Shown: positions 1 through 8,523, counted from the stretch's first letter. The stretch is 64,000 bases of DNA from Roseomonas genomospecies 6 (GCF_008365375.1 NZ_QOKW01000027.1:26459-90458), one strand, 5' to 3'. The notes: generated by a model from the sequence alone, not told the origin. Numbers and translations are program-made.

Positions 1-632
1 TGACCGCCCTGCCCTGGGGCGATTCGGACCAGTTGAAGGTCGGCGATTTCCTGGTCGCCATCGGCAACCCCTTCGGGCTGGGCCAGACGGTGACCTCGGG
101 CATCGTCTCGGCGCTTGGGCGCAGCGGGTTGAAGATCGAGGGGTACGAGGACTTCATCCAGACCGACGCCTCCATCAATCCCGGCAACTCGGGCGGCGCG
201 CTGGTGAACTTCAAGGGGGAGCTGGTGGGCATCAACACCGCCATCATCGGCCCTGCCGGCGGGTCGGTCGGCATCGGCTTCGCCGTCCCGGTCAGCATCG
301 TCCGCTCCGTGATGGAGCAGCTCGTGGAGTATGGCGAGGTGCGGCGTGGACGGCTGGGAGTCGCCATCCAGGACCTGACCCCCGATCTGGCGGACAGCAT
401 GAACCTGTCCGGCGACGCCGGGGCCGTCATCACCCAGGTGGAGCGCGGGTCCGCCGCCGACCGCGCCGGCTTCCGCAGCGGCGACGTGGTGGTCGCCGTG
501 AGCGGACGGCCCGTGCGCAGCGCCACCGACTTCCGCAACCGCATGGGGCTGGTGCGGGCCGGCACGCCCTTGCAAGTGACCATCCTGCGCGGCGGCAGCG
601 AGCGGGTCCTGAACGTTCGCACGGCGAACTAG
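1..632 (+). CDS. DegP/HtrA-family serine protease, 5'-truncated
   Basis: Carboxy-terminal part of a periplasmic trypsin-like (S1C) protease with one PDZ domain. The gene enters from outside the window; the frame is open from base 3, so no start is visible. The sequence keeps the family block GNPFGLGQTVTSGIVSALGR and the active-site serine in NPGNSGGALVN; the catalytic His and Asp lie upstream of the window. A PDZ domain follows over the last ~100 residues (GRLGVAIQDLTP ... GDVVVAVSGRPV), and the protein stops after this single PDZ, so it resembles DegS or short HtrA proteins more than two-PDZ DegP. Family members degrade or sense misfolded envelope proteins. The next gene starts 7 bases downstream and may be co-transcribed. 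Confidence 0.9.
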   Translation, partial: TALPWGDSDQLKVGDFLVAIGNPFGLGQTVTSGIVSALGRSGLKIEGYEDFIQTDASINPGNSGGALVNFKGELVGINTAIIGPAGGSVGIGFAVPVSIVRSVMEQLVEYGEVRRGRLGVAIQDLTPDLADSMNLSGDAGAVITQVERGSAADRAGFRSGDVVVAVSGRPVRSATDFRNRMGLVRAGTPLQVTILRGGSERVLNVRTAN

Positions 633-638
633 ACCCGG

Positions 639-1367
639 ATGATCGGAGGACGCCCCCCGCCCCCCCGCCGGCAGGCCCCGCCCGCCCCCATGGTCAGCGC
701 GGCCCAGCGCCAGCGCGAAGTCGCCCGCATGCTGATGCGGCTGGACGACATGCTGAAGAAGTGCGCGGATCTGGCGGCGGCGGCGCGGGAGCGCGTGTCG
801 GTCGGCGGGATGGGCCGCTACCGCAAGTTCTCCCGCAAGGTGCGCGACTTCTTCTCGCTGGCCGCGGTGACCCAGGAGCGTCTGGACGCCGCCCCGTCGG
901 AGATGGAGGAGCTGATCGGCCCGATGACCACCGCGCTGGAGCGCCTGCACGCCCGCATGGTGATCCTGTTCGTGGAGGAGAGCGCCGGCTTCTTCAACAC
1001 CTTCGCGCGGGTCAAGGCGTTGCCCATCGGCACGCACGAGACGGTGGGGGTGGAACTCCGCGCGCTGATGGAGATCCGCAAGTTCCTCGACGACCCGCTC
1101 TATGACGGGGAGCGCGGGCAGGGGCTGCGCAAGCAGACGGACCGCGTGGCCGCGCTGATGCGCGCGGTGATGGACCGCTGCCCGCCCCTGCCCGACTTCG
1201 GCGACGAGCCGAGCATCGGGCCGAAGGGCGCGGTCAACAAGCCGCTGCGCCCGCCCCGCCCCGCGCCGCCGCCCTCGGCGGCCCGCGCCGCACCGGAGCC
1301 ACGCCCTCTGCCCCAGCCCGATCCCCGGCTCCAGGTTCGTCAACTGTCCCTGGACGACGAGGACTGA
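639..1367 (+). CDS. hypothetical protein following the HtrA-like protease
   Basis: Product of 242 aa that I do not recognise. After a Pro-rich first 17 residues it is predicted to be mostly helical and charged (VAALMRAVMDR, LMEIRKFLDD), with a Pro/Ala-rich tail over the last ~45 residues. No signal peptide or membrane segment is seen, so it is probably cytoplasmic. The first ATG lies 7 bases after the protease stop, which favours coupling. A second in-frame ATG at 690 is possible because the preceding residues are low complexity, but neither start has a clear ribosome-binding site. Codon use matches the neighbours. No function is assigned. Confidence 0.6.
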   Translation: MIGGRPPPPRRQAPPAPMVSAAQRQREVARMLMRLDDMLKKCADLAAAARERVSVGGMGRYRKFSRKVRDFFSLAAVTQERLDAAPSEMEELIGPMTTALERLHARMVILFVEESAGFFNTFARVKALPIGTHETVGVELRALMEIRKFLDDPLYDGERGQGLRKQTDRVAALMRAVMDRCPPLPDFGDEPSIGPKGAVNKPLRPPRPAPPPSAARAAPEPRPLPQPDPRLQVRQLSLDDED

Positions 1368-1377
1368 AGACCCGCCC

Positions 1378-1647
1378 TCAGCCGTCCGCCGGAGAGGACT
1401 GGCGGTTGCGGCTGTGCGCGTCCACGCCGCGCAGATGCTCGGCGGCCTCGTGAAGGGCACGTTCGCTGGCGCTGTCCGGAGTCTGCAAACCGGCCTCCGG
1501 GCCGAGGGCGGCGTCTTCCTCCGCGATCTCGCGGGTGGCCTGCCGCCAATGGTCGATGTGGCGCCCTTCGGGACGGTTTTCCCGCTCCCAGATGCCGTAG
1601 GCGCGCTCGCGGATGCGGGGGTCGTCGGGTGCGGTGTGATGCTCCAT
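1378..1647 (-). CDS. DUF2934 domain-containing small protein
   Basis: Protein of 89 aa with the DUF2934 signature near its start: RIRERAYGIWERENRPEGR followed by HIDHWRQATREI. DUF2934 proteins are short, soluble and common in alphaproteobacteria, often as small stand-alone genes; no biochemical role is established. The acidic, Ala-rich second half carries no further motif. The gene converges on the preceding plus-strand gene, with 10 bases between the two stops. Longer reading frames overlapping it in other frames lack any family signature. Confidence 0.75.
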   Translation of the reverse strand: MEHHTAPDDPRIRERAYGIWERENRPEGRHIDHWRQATREIAEEDAALGPEAGLQTPDSASERALHEAAEHLRGVDAHSRNRQSSPADG

Positions 1648-1727
1648 GGCGCTGTCCCTCCTCTGCGGTCCGATCCTTCAAGACCGTCAACAGGCGGACC
1701 GCACCGGCGTGCCCGGTTTCCCCGTGG

Positions 1728-2393
1728 CTACAGCCAATAGAGCGGGCTGACCCCGAACAGCCAGGGATGGACCGCGATCATCGCGGCGTAGGCGGCCAGC
1801 GCGGCCAGCACCCGGCCCCAGCCGATCTCTCCGGCGTGGACGCTCTGGCGCCCGGCCAGGATGGCGGCGAAGGGCAGAGCGGAGGTCTCCGCCCGGTAGG
1901 CCCGTCCGGCCTCGCTGCGGCGCAGGACCCAGTCGTTCTTGACCATGGCGAACAGGGCGATGACCGCCATGCTGGCGAACAGGACGACGCGCCGCCCGTC
2001 GCCCGTGGCCTGGAGATGAAGCAGCGCCCACAGCAGAAGACCCATGCTGCCGGGAAAGCGGGTGACGCGGAAGATGCCCCTCGGCGGATTCGGGGCCTCC
2101 GGCTCGCCGGCCTTGCTGGTGATGCGGGCGGCGATCAGCAGGAAGGACAGCGGCATCAGCGCGACGACGAGCGGCGCCGCCCAGGCGGCGGGAACGAACA
2201 GCGGCTCTCCGCCTCCGGCCTCGCGGTAGGCCCAGACGAACAGGCCGAGCGCCAGAAGCGACCCCAACGAATGCAGGGCGACGAACCCGCCCCGCCCCAG
2301 CCGGGCGATCAGCCGTGGCCGCACCCCCGGCCAGGACGGCACGGCGTGGGTGGCGAACAGGAACAGGGCGGCGAGGAGAAGATCGGTGGTCAT
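1728..2393 (-). CDS. NnrU-like integral membrane protein
   Basis: About 221 aa with several hydrophobic helices and the NnrU-family look: an N-terminal helix (LLLAALFLFATHAVPSWPG), then RPRLIARLGRGGFVALHSLG, a feature typical of NnrU/isoprenylcysteine-methyltransferase-like membrane proteins. NnrU was named in denitrifying bacteria near nitric-oxide reduction genes, but most homologues have no proven role. The reading frame extends upstream to 2504, but the extension is low-complexity and runs into the inverted repeat at 2484-2550, so the ATG at 2393 is preferred. No denitrification gene lies nearby, so a nitrogen-oxide role is not supported by context. Confidence 0.7.
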   Translation of the reverse strand: MTTDLLLAALFLFATHAVPSWPGVRPRLIARLGRGGFVALHSLGSLLALGLFVWAYREAGGGEPLFVPAAWAAPLVVALMPLSFLLIAARITSKAGEPEAPNPPRGIFRVTRFPGSMGLLLWALLHLQATGDGRRVVLFASMAVIALFAMVKNDWVLRRSEAGRAYRAETSALPFAAILAGRQSVHAGEIGWGRVLAALAAYAAMIAVHPWLFGVSPLYWL

Positions 2394-2483
2394 GGGGCGA
2401 GAGAAAACACCGCTTTGCCCGGCGGAGTCTTGATGAACATCAAGCATGGAATGGGGAAGCGGTCGGTTTCCTGACGATGGTGA

Positions 2484-2550
2484 ACCACAGAGGCACGGAG
2501 ACACGGAGAACCGGCCTTCCCACCCCTCCGTGTCTCTGTGCCTCTGTGGT
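2484..2550. repeat. 25-bp-arm inverted repeat, CACRRAGR type
   Basis: Two 25-base arms (2484-2508 and 2526-2550) pair at 24 of 25 positions around a 17-base loop; the single mismatch would be a G-U pair in RNA. Each arm is built from an 8-base unit CACRRAGR repeated about three times. A diverged relative with the same unit lies at 55317-55438. It sits between the divergent NnrU-like gene and the curlin-like gene. Confidence 0.85.
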
Positions 2551-2700
2551 GAAAGACGCAGAAGGCAAACCGTGGCGGAGTGTGGCGCAGGCCACAGCGG
2601 GGACGGGCGGCTGGGCGTACCGTCCAGTCATCGAACAGGCCGGGACGCGACGCAGACAGCCCCGGCAGCCACTCCCGAGACACCGAAAGGAAACCACACC

Positions 2701-3246
2701 ATGCGCCGCACCACCCTGATCGCCACCGCCGTCGCCGTCCTCTGCTCCGCCGCCACCGTCTCCTCGGCCTTCGCGGGCGACCTGATGACCGGGGGCATCC
2801 CGATGGGCAACGTCTCCAACCTCGGCGTCATCTCCAACACCGCGGCGGGCATCCAGAACAAGGCGCAGCAGCAGGTGATGGGCGTCCAGGCCGGCGGCGG
2901 GCTGACCGGCCCCTTCGGCACCGCCTCCAACCTGGGCAACGTCTCCAACCTCGCCGCCGGGGTCGGCAACAAGGCCAAGCAGCAGGTCTTCGGCATGCAG
3001 ACCGGCGGCGTGCAGACCGGCGGGGCCGGGGTGAAGACGCCCTTCGCGCTGGGCGGCTTCAACAGCAACGCCGGCACCGTCAGCAACAGCGCGGTCGGCA
3101 TCGGCAACACCGCCAACCAGCAGGTCAAGGCCATGCAGTTCGGTGCCCCCGGCGCCCTCTTCAACCAGAACCTCGGCACCGTCTCCAACCTCTCCGCCGG
3201 CATCGGCAACAAGGCCAGCCAGCAGGTCACCGGCATCCAGAAGTAA
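2701..3246 (+). CDS. secreted protein with four curlin-like repeats
   Basis: 181 aa. Residues 1-25 form a signal peptide (MRRTTLIATAVAVLCSAATV, cleavage after AFA). The mature part carries four ~20-residue repeats at 44-63, 81-100, 127-146 and 161-180, for example VSNLAAGVGNKAKQQVFGMQ and VSNLSAGIGNKASQQVTGIQ. The shared pattern is SN-x3-G-I/V-x-N-x-A-x-Q-Q, resembling the GxGNxAxxxQ half of curlin (CsgA/CsgB) repeats. Gly-rich linkers separate the repeats, and the protein ends on the last one. An extracellular or periplasmic beta-solenoid or amyloid-like protein is inferred; no csg export genes are in the window. The frame is open upstream, but the ATG at 2701 gives an exact signal peptide. 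A terminator follows at 3284. Confidence 0.75.
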   Translation: MRRTTLIATAVAVLCSAATVSSAFAGDLMTGGIPMGNVSNLGVISNTAAGIQNKAQQQVMGVQAGGGLTGPFGTASNLGNVSNLAAGVGNKAKQQVFGMQTGGVQTGGAGVKTPFALGGFNSNAGTVSNSAVGIGNTANQQVKAMQFGAPGALFNQNLGTVSNLSAGIGNKASQQVTGIQK

Positions 3247-3283
3247 GGCTCCCCCATCCTCCCTCCCATCCAGGCAGACCTTG

Positions 3284-3315
3284 CGGCCGGGGCATCCCCC
3301 CGGCCGTCCTTTTTG
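3284..3315 (+). terminator. Rho-independent terminator after the curlin-like gene
   Basis: GC-rich stem cggccgggg with its complement ccccggccg, a short loop, then a T-run (tccttttt). It lies 38 bases after the stop of the curlin-like gene. Confidence 0.8.
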
Positions 3316-3436
3316 CGCCGGAAGGGCGGTTTCCCGGCGCGGATGTGCCGAAAAGGAACCTTCCATTCCACGGCGCGTTGGAGCGGCGTTCACTCTCCCG
3401 CGGCCATGCGCCGCGGCCATTCGGGGAACCCGCAGC

Positions 3437-3922
3437 ATGAACCGCGACAGCATTTCGACATTGGGGTGGCACGGGGCGGGATGGCGCGGTGCAGCCGTCC
3501 TGACTGCGTCGCTCGGACTGGCCGCCTGCGCCGGCAGCGTGCCGCCACCCACCGCCCAGCTCGGCGCGTCGGCGCAGGCGATCCAGCAGGCCGAACGGGC
3601 CGGCGCCCTGGAGCATGCCCCGGCGGAGTTCCAGTCCGCCCGCGAGAAGCTGGCCGCCGCCGACTCCGCGATGCGCGAGGACGAGCGGACCAAGGCCCGC
3701 CGTCTGGCCGAGCAGGCGCAGGCCGACGCCGAACTCGCCACCGTGCGGTCCCAGCGGGCGACGGCGCAGCAGGCCGCCAGCGCGGTGCGCACCCTCGCCA
3801 GCCCCAACGCCTCCGTGCCGGGGCGGGCGCCCGCCGCCTCCGCCGCCGCCCCCGTGACCCCGCCGGTCATGAGCGGGACCTCCACCTGGGACAGCCCGCG
3901 CACGCAGGAGGGCACGCCGTGA
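3437..3922 (+). CDS. DUF4398-type lipoprotein
   Basis: 161 aa. The signal sequence ends in a lipobox (LGLAACAGS), so it is a predicted lipoprotein. The mature part has the DUF4398 helical pattern, FQSAREKLAAADSAMREDE followed by AQADAELATVRSQRATAQQA, a coiled-coil-like region of about 90 residues. The C-terminal third is Ala/Pro-rich and disordered. The stop overlaps the next gene's start by one base (TGATG), so the two are translationally coupled. The partner is an OmpA-domain lipoprotein with a related N-terminal region. DUF4398 has no fixed biochemical role; envelope organisation is inferred. Confidence 0.8.
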   Translation: MNRDSISTLGWHGAGWRGAAVLTASLGLAACAGSVPPPTAQLGASAQAIQQAERAGALEHAPAEFQSAREKLAAADSAMREDERTKARRLAEQAQADAELATVRSQRATAQQAASAVRTLASPNASVPGRAPAASAAAPVTPPVMSGTSTWDSPRTQEGTP

Positions 3923-4692
3923 TGAACGCTTCCGACAAGCAAGCACGGACGGCGAAGAACCGGCTGGCCCTGGCGTCGCTGGCCGTGGCGGCCCTGACGC
4001 TGGGCGCCTGCGCCACCCCGGACGACACGCCGGCCCTGGCCCAGGCGCGCCAGTCCTACTCCTCCGCCGCCGCCAACCCGCAGTTGGCGAGCAACGCCAC
4101 GCTGGAGCTGCGCCGCGCCGAGGAGGCGCTCCAGCGCGGCGAGCGGGCGCGGAGTGACGGCGACCCCGCGGAAATGGACCATCAGGCCTATCTCGCCAAC
4201 CGCCAGCTTCAGATCGCTCAGGACGTGGCGGCGATGAAAGGCGCGCAGCAGGTGGTCGCCAACGCCGAGACCTACCGCCTTCAGGACCAGATCCGCGCCC
4301 TCCAGGCGGAGCGGACGGAACGCGGGCTGGTCATGTCGCTGGGCGACGTGCTGTTTTCCACCGGCAGCGCCCGGTTGACCTCCGGTGCCGACGCGCGGCT
4401 GGGCGAACTCGCCAGTTTCCTTCAGCGCAACCCAGAACGCACGGTGCGGATCGAGGGCTACACGGACTCCACCGGCTCATCGGCCACCAACCTGCGGCTG
4501 TCGGAGGAGCGGGCCATGGCGGTGCGCGACGCGCTGACCGCCCGCGGCGTCAATCCCAGCCGCATCATGGCCCAGGGCCTGGGCTCCGCGCAGCCCGTCG
4601 CGTCCAACGAGACGGCGTCGGGTCGCCAGCAGAACCGGCGCGTGGACATCGTGATCTCCGATCCGGGGTCGGTGGCCGAAACGCGTTACTGA
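3922..4692 (+). CDS. OmpA-domain lipoprotein with DUF4398-like N-terminal region
   Basis: 256 aa. A lipobox (LTLGACATP) makes this a predicted lipoprotein. A helical region follows, with alternating charged residues (NATLELRRAEEALQRGERA) like DUF4398. The C-terminal ~110 residues are an OmpA/MotB peptidoglycan-binding domain: FSTGSARLTSGADARL, VRIEGYTDSTGSSATNLRLS, ERAMAVRDAL, and the terminal NRRVDIVI signature. It is predicted to tether an envelope membrane to peptidoglycan non-covalently. The start overlaps the DUF4398 gene's stop by one base, and the pair forms a two-gene operon ending at the terminator at 4734. Confidence 0.88.
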   Translation: MNASDKQARTAKNRLALASLAVAALTLGACATPDDTPALAQARQSYSSAAANPQLASNATLELRRAEEALQRGERARSDGDPAEMDHQAYLANRQLQIAQDVAAMKGAQQVVANAETYRLQDQIRALQAERTERGLVMSLGDVLFSTGSARLTSGADARLGELASFLQRNPERTVRIEGYTDSTGSSATNLRLSEERAMAVRDALTARGVNPSRIMAQGLGSAQPVASNETASGRQQNRRVDIVISDPGSVAETRY

Positions 4693-4733
4693 CGCGCGCC
4701 GCCGCGACGTCACGCGCATCGACGGCGGAAAGA

Positions 4734-4763
4734 GCGGGCGGGCCTGAACGGTCCGCCCGTTTC
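4734..4763 (+). terminator. Rho-independent terminator after the OmpA lipoprotein
   Basis: Stem cgggcgggcc / ggtccgcccg with a 5-base loop, followed by gtttcc. It lies about 40 bases after the stop. Confidence 0.7.
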
Positions 4764-4937
4764 CATTGCGCCGAAACAGCGCACCCGCGGAGAATTTGTG
4801 GAGAATGCCCGACAATATCAATGTTTCTTTACCTTTTGTGGTGTGTGGTTTTACCATGCGCGCATATGGGGGGACGGGACGTCCTTTCGATTGCGCGGGG
4901 AAGCGGAATGACCACTGGACAGGGTGACGAGGGAGCG

Positions 4938-6215
4938 ATGCTCAGCAAGGGGTTCTTGAAGGCGCAGGCCCTGCTTCTCCTCATCATCGGCGTTCCGGTG
5001 ATCCTGACCGTGGTTCTGCTGAACCCGCTGTGGAACGCCACGCTCCACCGTTTCGGCGTGCCGGAAGGGCCGGCGGCGGCGCTCGGCATGATCGTCACCA
5101 TCATGGTGGTGATGGTCGTCCAGTATTGGGTGCTGGAAACGCGGCGCACCATGGTCACCAGCCTGTTCAACTTCATCCCGCACGAGCATCTGACCTTCGA
5201 CGGCGAGACCCTGACGACGGACGAGGCGAACCGCCTGTTCGTCACCCTGCACCGGGATTCGGAGGAGTGGCGCCGCCTGCTGCGCGACAACGGGATGGAT
5301 GGCCCGCTGGACGAGTTCGGCAGCCTGTGCGCCGCCCGGCTGGCCTTCGCGCGCCGCCCCCAGGGCATCCCGCCGGAGGCCGAACGCGCCATTGCCGAGG
5401 TGCCTCGGGCGGTGGAGCAGGCCAAGGCCCGCGTCGCCGCCGCGCTCGACCAGGCGGAGCGGGAGGCGCAGGCCGTGCGCGCCCGCCTGTCCGCCACGCA
5501 GGACGCGGTGGCGGAGCTGGTCGGCTTCATCCGCGACAGCGGACACCAGACCACGGGCCGGCACGACGGCGTCCAGCGCGGCGCGGCGGAGAACCGGGAG
5601 CTTCTGGCCAGCCTGCAGGAGCATCTCGACCGCCGCCGGGCGGAGGCCGGTTCCGACCTGACCCGGTTCGAGCAGATCGTGGCGGAGTCCCGCGCGCTCG
5701 AAGACTCGGTCAACGCCATCACCCGCATCATGTCGGCGACGAACATGCTGGCTCTGAACGCCGCCATCGAGGCGACCCGGGCCGGGGAGTACGGCCACGG
5801 CTTCCGCGTGGTGGCGAACGAGGTGCGCGATCTGGCCCGCCAGTCGAACGAGGCCATCCAGGTGATCCAGAAGGGCATCGACCGCATGCAGCAGGCGATT
5901 TCCCAGCAGATCGCCGGCCAGGACGCCCAGGCGAAGGTGGCCGCCGAGCATGAACTGCTGACCGCCCTGGCCGACCGGCTCCAGGATCTGAGCGCCGGCC
6001 AGCAGGACGTCGCCGGGCACCAGCGGCAGTTGATGAGCGAACTGGACCGGCTCGGCGGCTCCCTCGCCGGCACCCTGTCCGGCCTGGCCGGCGACCTGAG
6101 CGTTCCGGAGGGGCTGCGGCGGGAGTTGGACGCGATCAGCGGCGGGCTGGCGCGGCTGGGCGGGCTGGAAGAGGATCTGCGCGGCCTGTCCGCCGGGCGG
6201 CGGCGCGCCGGCTAA
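4938..6215 (+). CDS. methyl-accepting chemotaxis-type signalling protein
   Basis: About 425 aa. Two N-terminal membrane helices (AQALLLLIIGVPVILTVVLL and a second ending MVVMVVQYWVLE) have only a short loop between them, so there is no large periplasmic sensor. A charged helical cytoplasmic region follows. The conserved signalling hairpin tip, ITRIMSATNMLALNAAIEAT then GHGFRVVANEVRDLA, identifies the chemoreceptor family that couples to CheA/CheW. The carboxyl end is atypical and short. The ATG at 4938 has a good ribosome-binding site (gagggagcg); upstream in-frame ATGs at 4908 and earlier are weaker. No che genes are nearby. The stop overlaps the convergent phospholipase D-like gene by four bases. 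Confidence 0.85.
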   Translation: MLSKGFLKAQALLLLIIGVPVILTVVLLNPLWNATLHRFGVPEGPAAALGMIVTIMVVMVVQYWVLETRRTMVTSLFNFIPHEHLTFDGETLTTDEANRLFVTLHRDSEEWRRLLRDNGMDGPLDEFGSLCAARLAFARRPQGIPPEAERAIAEVPRAVEQAKARVAAALDQAEREAQAVRARLSATQDAVAELVGFIRDSGHQTTGRHDGVQRGAAENRELLASLQEHLDRRRAEAGSDLTRFEQIVAESRALEDSVNAITRIMSATNMLALNAAIEATRAGEYGHGFRVVANEVRDLARQSNEAIQVIQKGIDRMQQAISQQIAGQDAQAKVAAEHELLTALADRLQDLSAGQQDVAGHQRQLMSELDRLGGSLAGTLSGLAGDLSVPEGLRRELDAISGGLARLGGLEEDLRGLSAGRRRAG

Positions 6216-7804
6216 CGGTCCTCTCTCTCCGTCTCCGCCATCGCCCGCGCGACCGCGTAGACGCCGGCCAGCGCCCCGGCGGTGAACAGGGCCGCCCCAA
6301 CCGCGCGGGTCAGGGACCGGGCGGGCGCCGGGGCCGGGGGCATGCGCTTCCAGACGGCCCAGGCCTCCTCCGGACGGTCGGGATCGGCGATGCGCAGGGC
6401 GGCGAAGGCCTGCTCCGTCAGGCCGGGGTCGGTGTCGGGCAGCGGCATCAGACGGCGTCCGGACGGCCTGTTCAGCCGGTCGATGGCGGCGACCAGACCG
6501 CCCGCGGCGCGGACGGCGGCGGTCAGGTCCGCGGGGTCCACCCCCATATGCTCCGCCAGCAGGCGGTTGCGCATCGCGCCGATGGCGTTGGCGGTGCGCC
6601 AATCTCCGGGCGCCGCCTCCACCGCCAGATCGCATTCCGTGTCGTAGCCCATGGAGCGGTTGTTCAGGTTGCTCGACCCGATGCGCAGCAGCCGGTCGTC
6701 CACCACCATCACCTTGGAATGCACGACGATGCCGTTGCCGCCCCCGGTCAGCGGGGTCATGGCGCGCAGGCGCCCGTAGCGGTCGGCGGCGCGCAGCTCC
6801 TGCAGCACCACGCCGCGCGGTGTGTCCATGGCCATGCGGTCGAACCAGCTCGGGCTTTCCATCGGGACGACGACCACCACCTCCGGCCCGTCCGGCTCCC
6901 GCAGACGCCGGGCCAGCGCCTCGGCCACCCGGAAGGAGGCGAAATACTGGTTTTCCAGATAGATGCTGCGCCGCGCCCCGGCGATGGCGGCAAAGGTCAG
7001 CGCCTCGTTCTCGCGGATGGGCCAGCCGGCCAGACAGTCGGGAAGCGTCCGGGCGATGCCCACCGCCGCATCGGTCAGCAGGGGATGCAGCCCCTCCGGC
7101 CAGGGATCGGCGGGCTTTTCCGGCGGGGGCATCAGGACTTCCCCCGTGGCGTGGCTCCAGCGCTCGCGGGCCATGCGCCCCAGCGCGCGGGCGGCGGGGC
7201 CGTCCACCGCCATCATCACGTCGTGGCGCGGGGCGTGAAGCTCGCCGGTCGGCCAGCGGCGGCGCGGATCGTTGTCCAGATGCTCCGGCGTGTCCCAGCG
7301 GTCGCCGGCCAGATCGATGCCGCCGCAGAAGGCCAGCGCGTCGTCGATCACCACCAGCTTCTGGTGCTGCGCCGCACCCACCGGCAGGGCGTCGTCCAGC
7401 TCCAGCGTCAGGCGCGGGCCGGTGCGCCGGTTCAGCCGCTCCAGCGGCCCGTGGGGATGCTCCAGCGAGATGGGAAAGGGCATGTCCCATTTCAGCGCGT
7501 GGATGTGCAGCGACGGCCGGCTGCGGACCAGATGGGTGAGGAAGTCGCCCAGCGTTTCCGGGTCGTGGGGATCGAGGCGCATCCGCGGGTCGATGTCCCA
7601 TCCCAGAACGATCACCGAATGCCGCGCCCTCAGCAGGGCGGCGCGCACCGCCGCGAAGAAGGCGGCGCCGTCCACCAGGACGGCCACGCGGTGCGCCCGC
7701 TCGGTCCGCCAGCAGGTGGCGCCGGGGCGCAGGATGGGCCGCGTCTTTGACCCCGCACCCGACCCCGAACCCGGAAGGTCCGCCGCATCCCCATCATGGT
7801 TCAT
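6212..7804 (-). CDS. phospholipase D / cardiolipin synthase-like protein
   Basis: 530 aa with two HxKx4D motifs, HQKLVVIDD at residue ~147 and HSKVMVVDD at ~362. These define the phospholipase D superfamily, in which paired motifs form one active site for phosphodiester cleavage or transfer. GSSNLNNRSMGYDTECDLAV after the second motif is typical of phosphatidyltransferase-type members. A C-terminal hydrophobic helix (RAVGAALFTAGALAGVYAVA) suggests membrane anchoring. The frame extends far upstream to 8563 across another gene, but the ATG at 7804 begins the conserved protein. Substrate is not assigned; lipid metabolism is likeliest. It converges on the chemoreceptor-like gene. Confidence 0.88.
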   Translation of the reverse strand: MNHDGDAADLPGSGSGAGSKTRPILRPGATCWRTERAHRVAVLVDGAAFFAAVRAALLRARHSVIVLGWDIDPRMRLDPHDPETLGDFLTHLVRSRPSLHIHALKWDMPFPISLEHPHGPLERLNRRTGPRLTLELDDALPVGAAQHQKLVVIDDALAFCGGIDLAGDRWDTPEHLDNDPRRRWPTGELHAPRHDVMMAVDGPAARALGRMARERWSHATGEVLMPPPEKPADPWPEGLHPLLTDAAVGIARTLPDCLAGWPIRENEALTFAAIAGARRSIYLENQYFASFRVAEALARRLREPDGPEVVVVVPMESPSWFDRMAMDTPRGVVLQELRAADRYGRLRAMTPLTGGGNGIVVHSKVMVVDDRLLRIGSSNLNNRSMGYDTECDLAVEAAPGDWRTANAIGAMRNRLLAEHMGVDPADLTAAVRAAGGLVAAIDRLNRPSGRRLMPLPDTDPGLTEQAFAALRIADPDRPEEAWAVWKRMPPAPAPARSLTRAVGAALFTAGALAGVYAVARAMAETEREDR

Positions 7805-8058
7805 GCCTGCCTCGGGTCCATGGCTGCCTCGACGTGCCGTAGCGGTGTTTCGGTCAACCCTTTCCGGCGGCGGCCTGTTCCACCGCGCGCCGGGCTGCCC
7901 CGGAAGAGAAATGATCCGTCCGGTTTTGCCGCAACGATGTCGGCGCCGGCCTGTTGGGGGTGGCGAATGGGGGACGGACACGCCGCAGGGCGCCGGTCCG
8001 AACCTCCGCGAACCAGGGCGCCTTTGAATGGGCGCCGCCACCAGATGGAGAGATGAGG

Positions 8059-8523
8059 ATGCGTACCCTGTTGATCGGCGCCGCTTCGGCGCTCGCCCTG
8101 ATGGCCGGCACCGCCATCGCCCAGACGGGCGGTAACACGGTGAGTCCGACCGTTCCCAGCACCACCACCTCGCCGTCCACCGGACTGAGCACCTCCGGCC
8201 CGGGCTCCGCGCCCGGCAGCACCACCGCGCCGGGCACCCCCGGCTCCACCGGGACCATGAACACCATGCCGGGCGGCGGCACCATGGGCAGCGGCATGCC
8301 GGGCACGTCGGGCAGCACCGTGGGCAGCGGCAGCATGGGAAGCGGGTCGTCGGGCAGCGGGACGTCGGGCAGCGGGACGTCGGGCAACTGGTCGGGCCAG
8401 ACCGTGGCGCCCTCGGGCATGGGCAACGCCACCAGCAGCACCGTGCCCCGCGACAACCAGACCTCCACCGGCACCCACTGCCCGCCGGGCACCCCGAATT
8501 GCGGTCCGGACGGCAGCCAGTAA
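8059..8523 (+). CDS. secreted Gly/Ser/Thr-rich low-complexity protein
   Basis: 154 aa with a signal peptide (MRTLLIGAASALALMAGTAIA, cleaved near AIAQ). The mature protein is almost wholly Gly, Ser, Thr, Pro and Met, with short tandem units such as SGSGTSGSGTSG. The tail has two cysteines (THCPPGTPNCGPDG). No known domain is visible. A ribosome-binding site (ggagag) six bases before the ATG at 8059 favours that start over 8053. Its extracytoplasmic location is supported, its function is not. It is followed by a strong terminator at 8545. Confidence 0.65.
   Translation: MRTLLIGAASALALMAGTAIAQTGGNTVSPTVPSTTTSPSTGLSTSGPGSAPGSTTAPGTPGSTGTMNTMPGGGTMGSGMPGTSGSTVGSGSMGSGSSGSGTSGSGTSGNWSGQTVAPSGMGNATSSTVPRDNQTSTGTHCPPGTPNCGPDGSQ

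Noticed and set aside
2484..2550. Single-unit CRISPR or attachment site
   Set aside because: There is one inverted pair with internal 8-base units, not regularly spaced direct repeats with unique spacers; no cas genes or integrase nearby.
8059..8523. Silk- or ice-nucleation-type repeat protein
   Set aside because: The Ser/Gly/Thr units are irregular and short, so only low complexity is supported.
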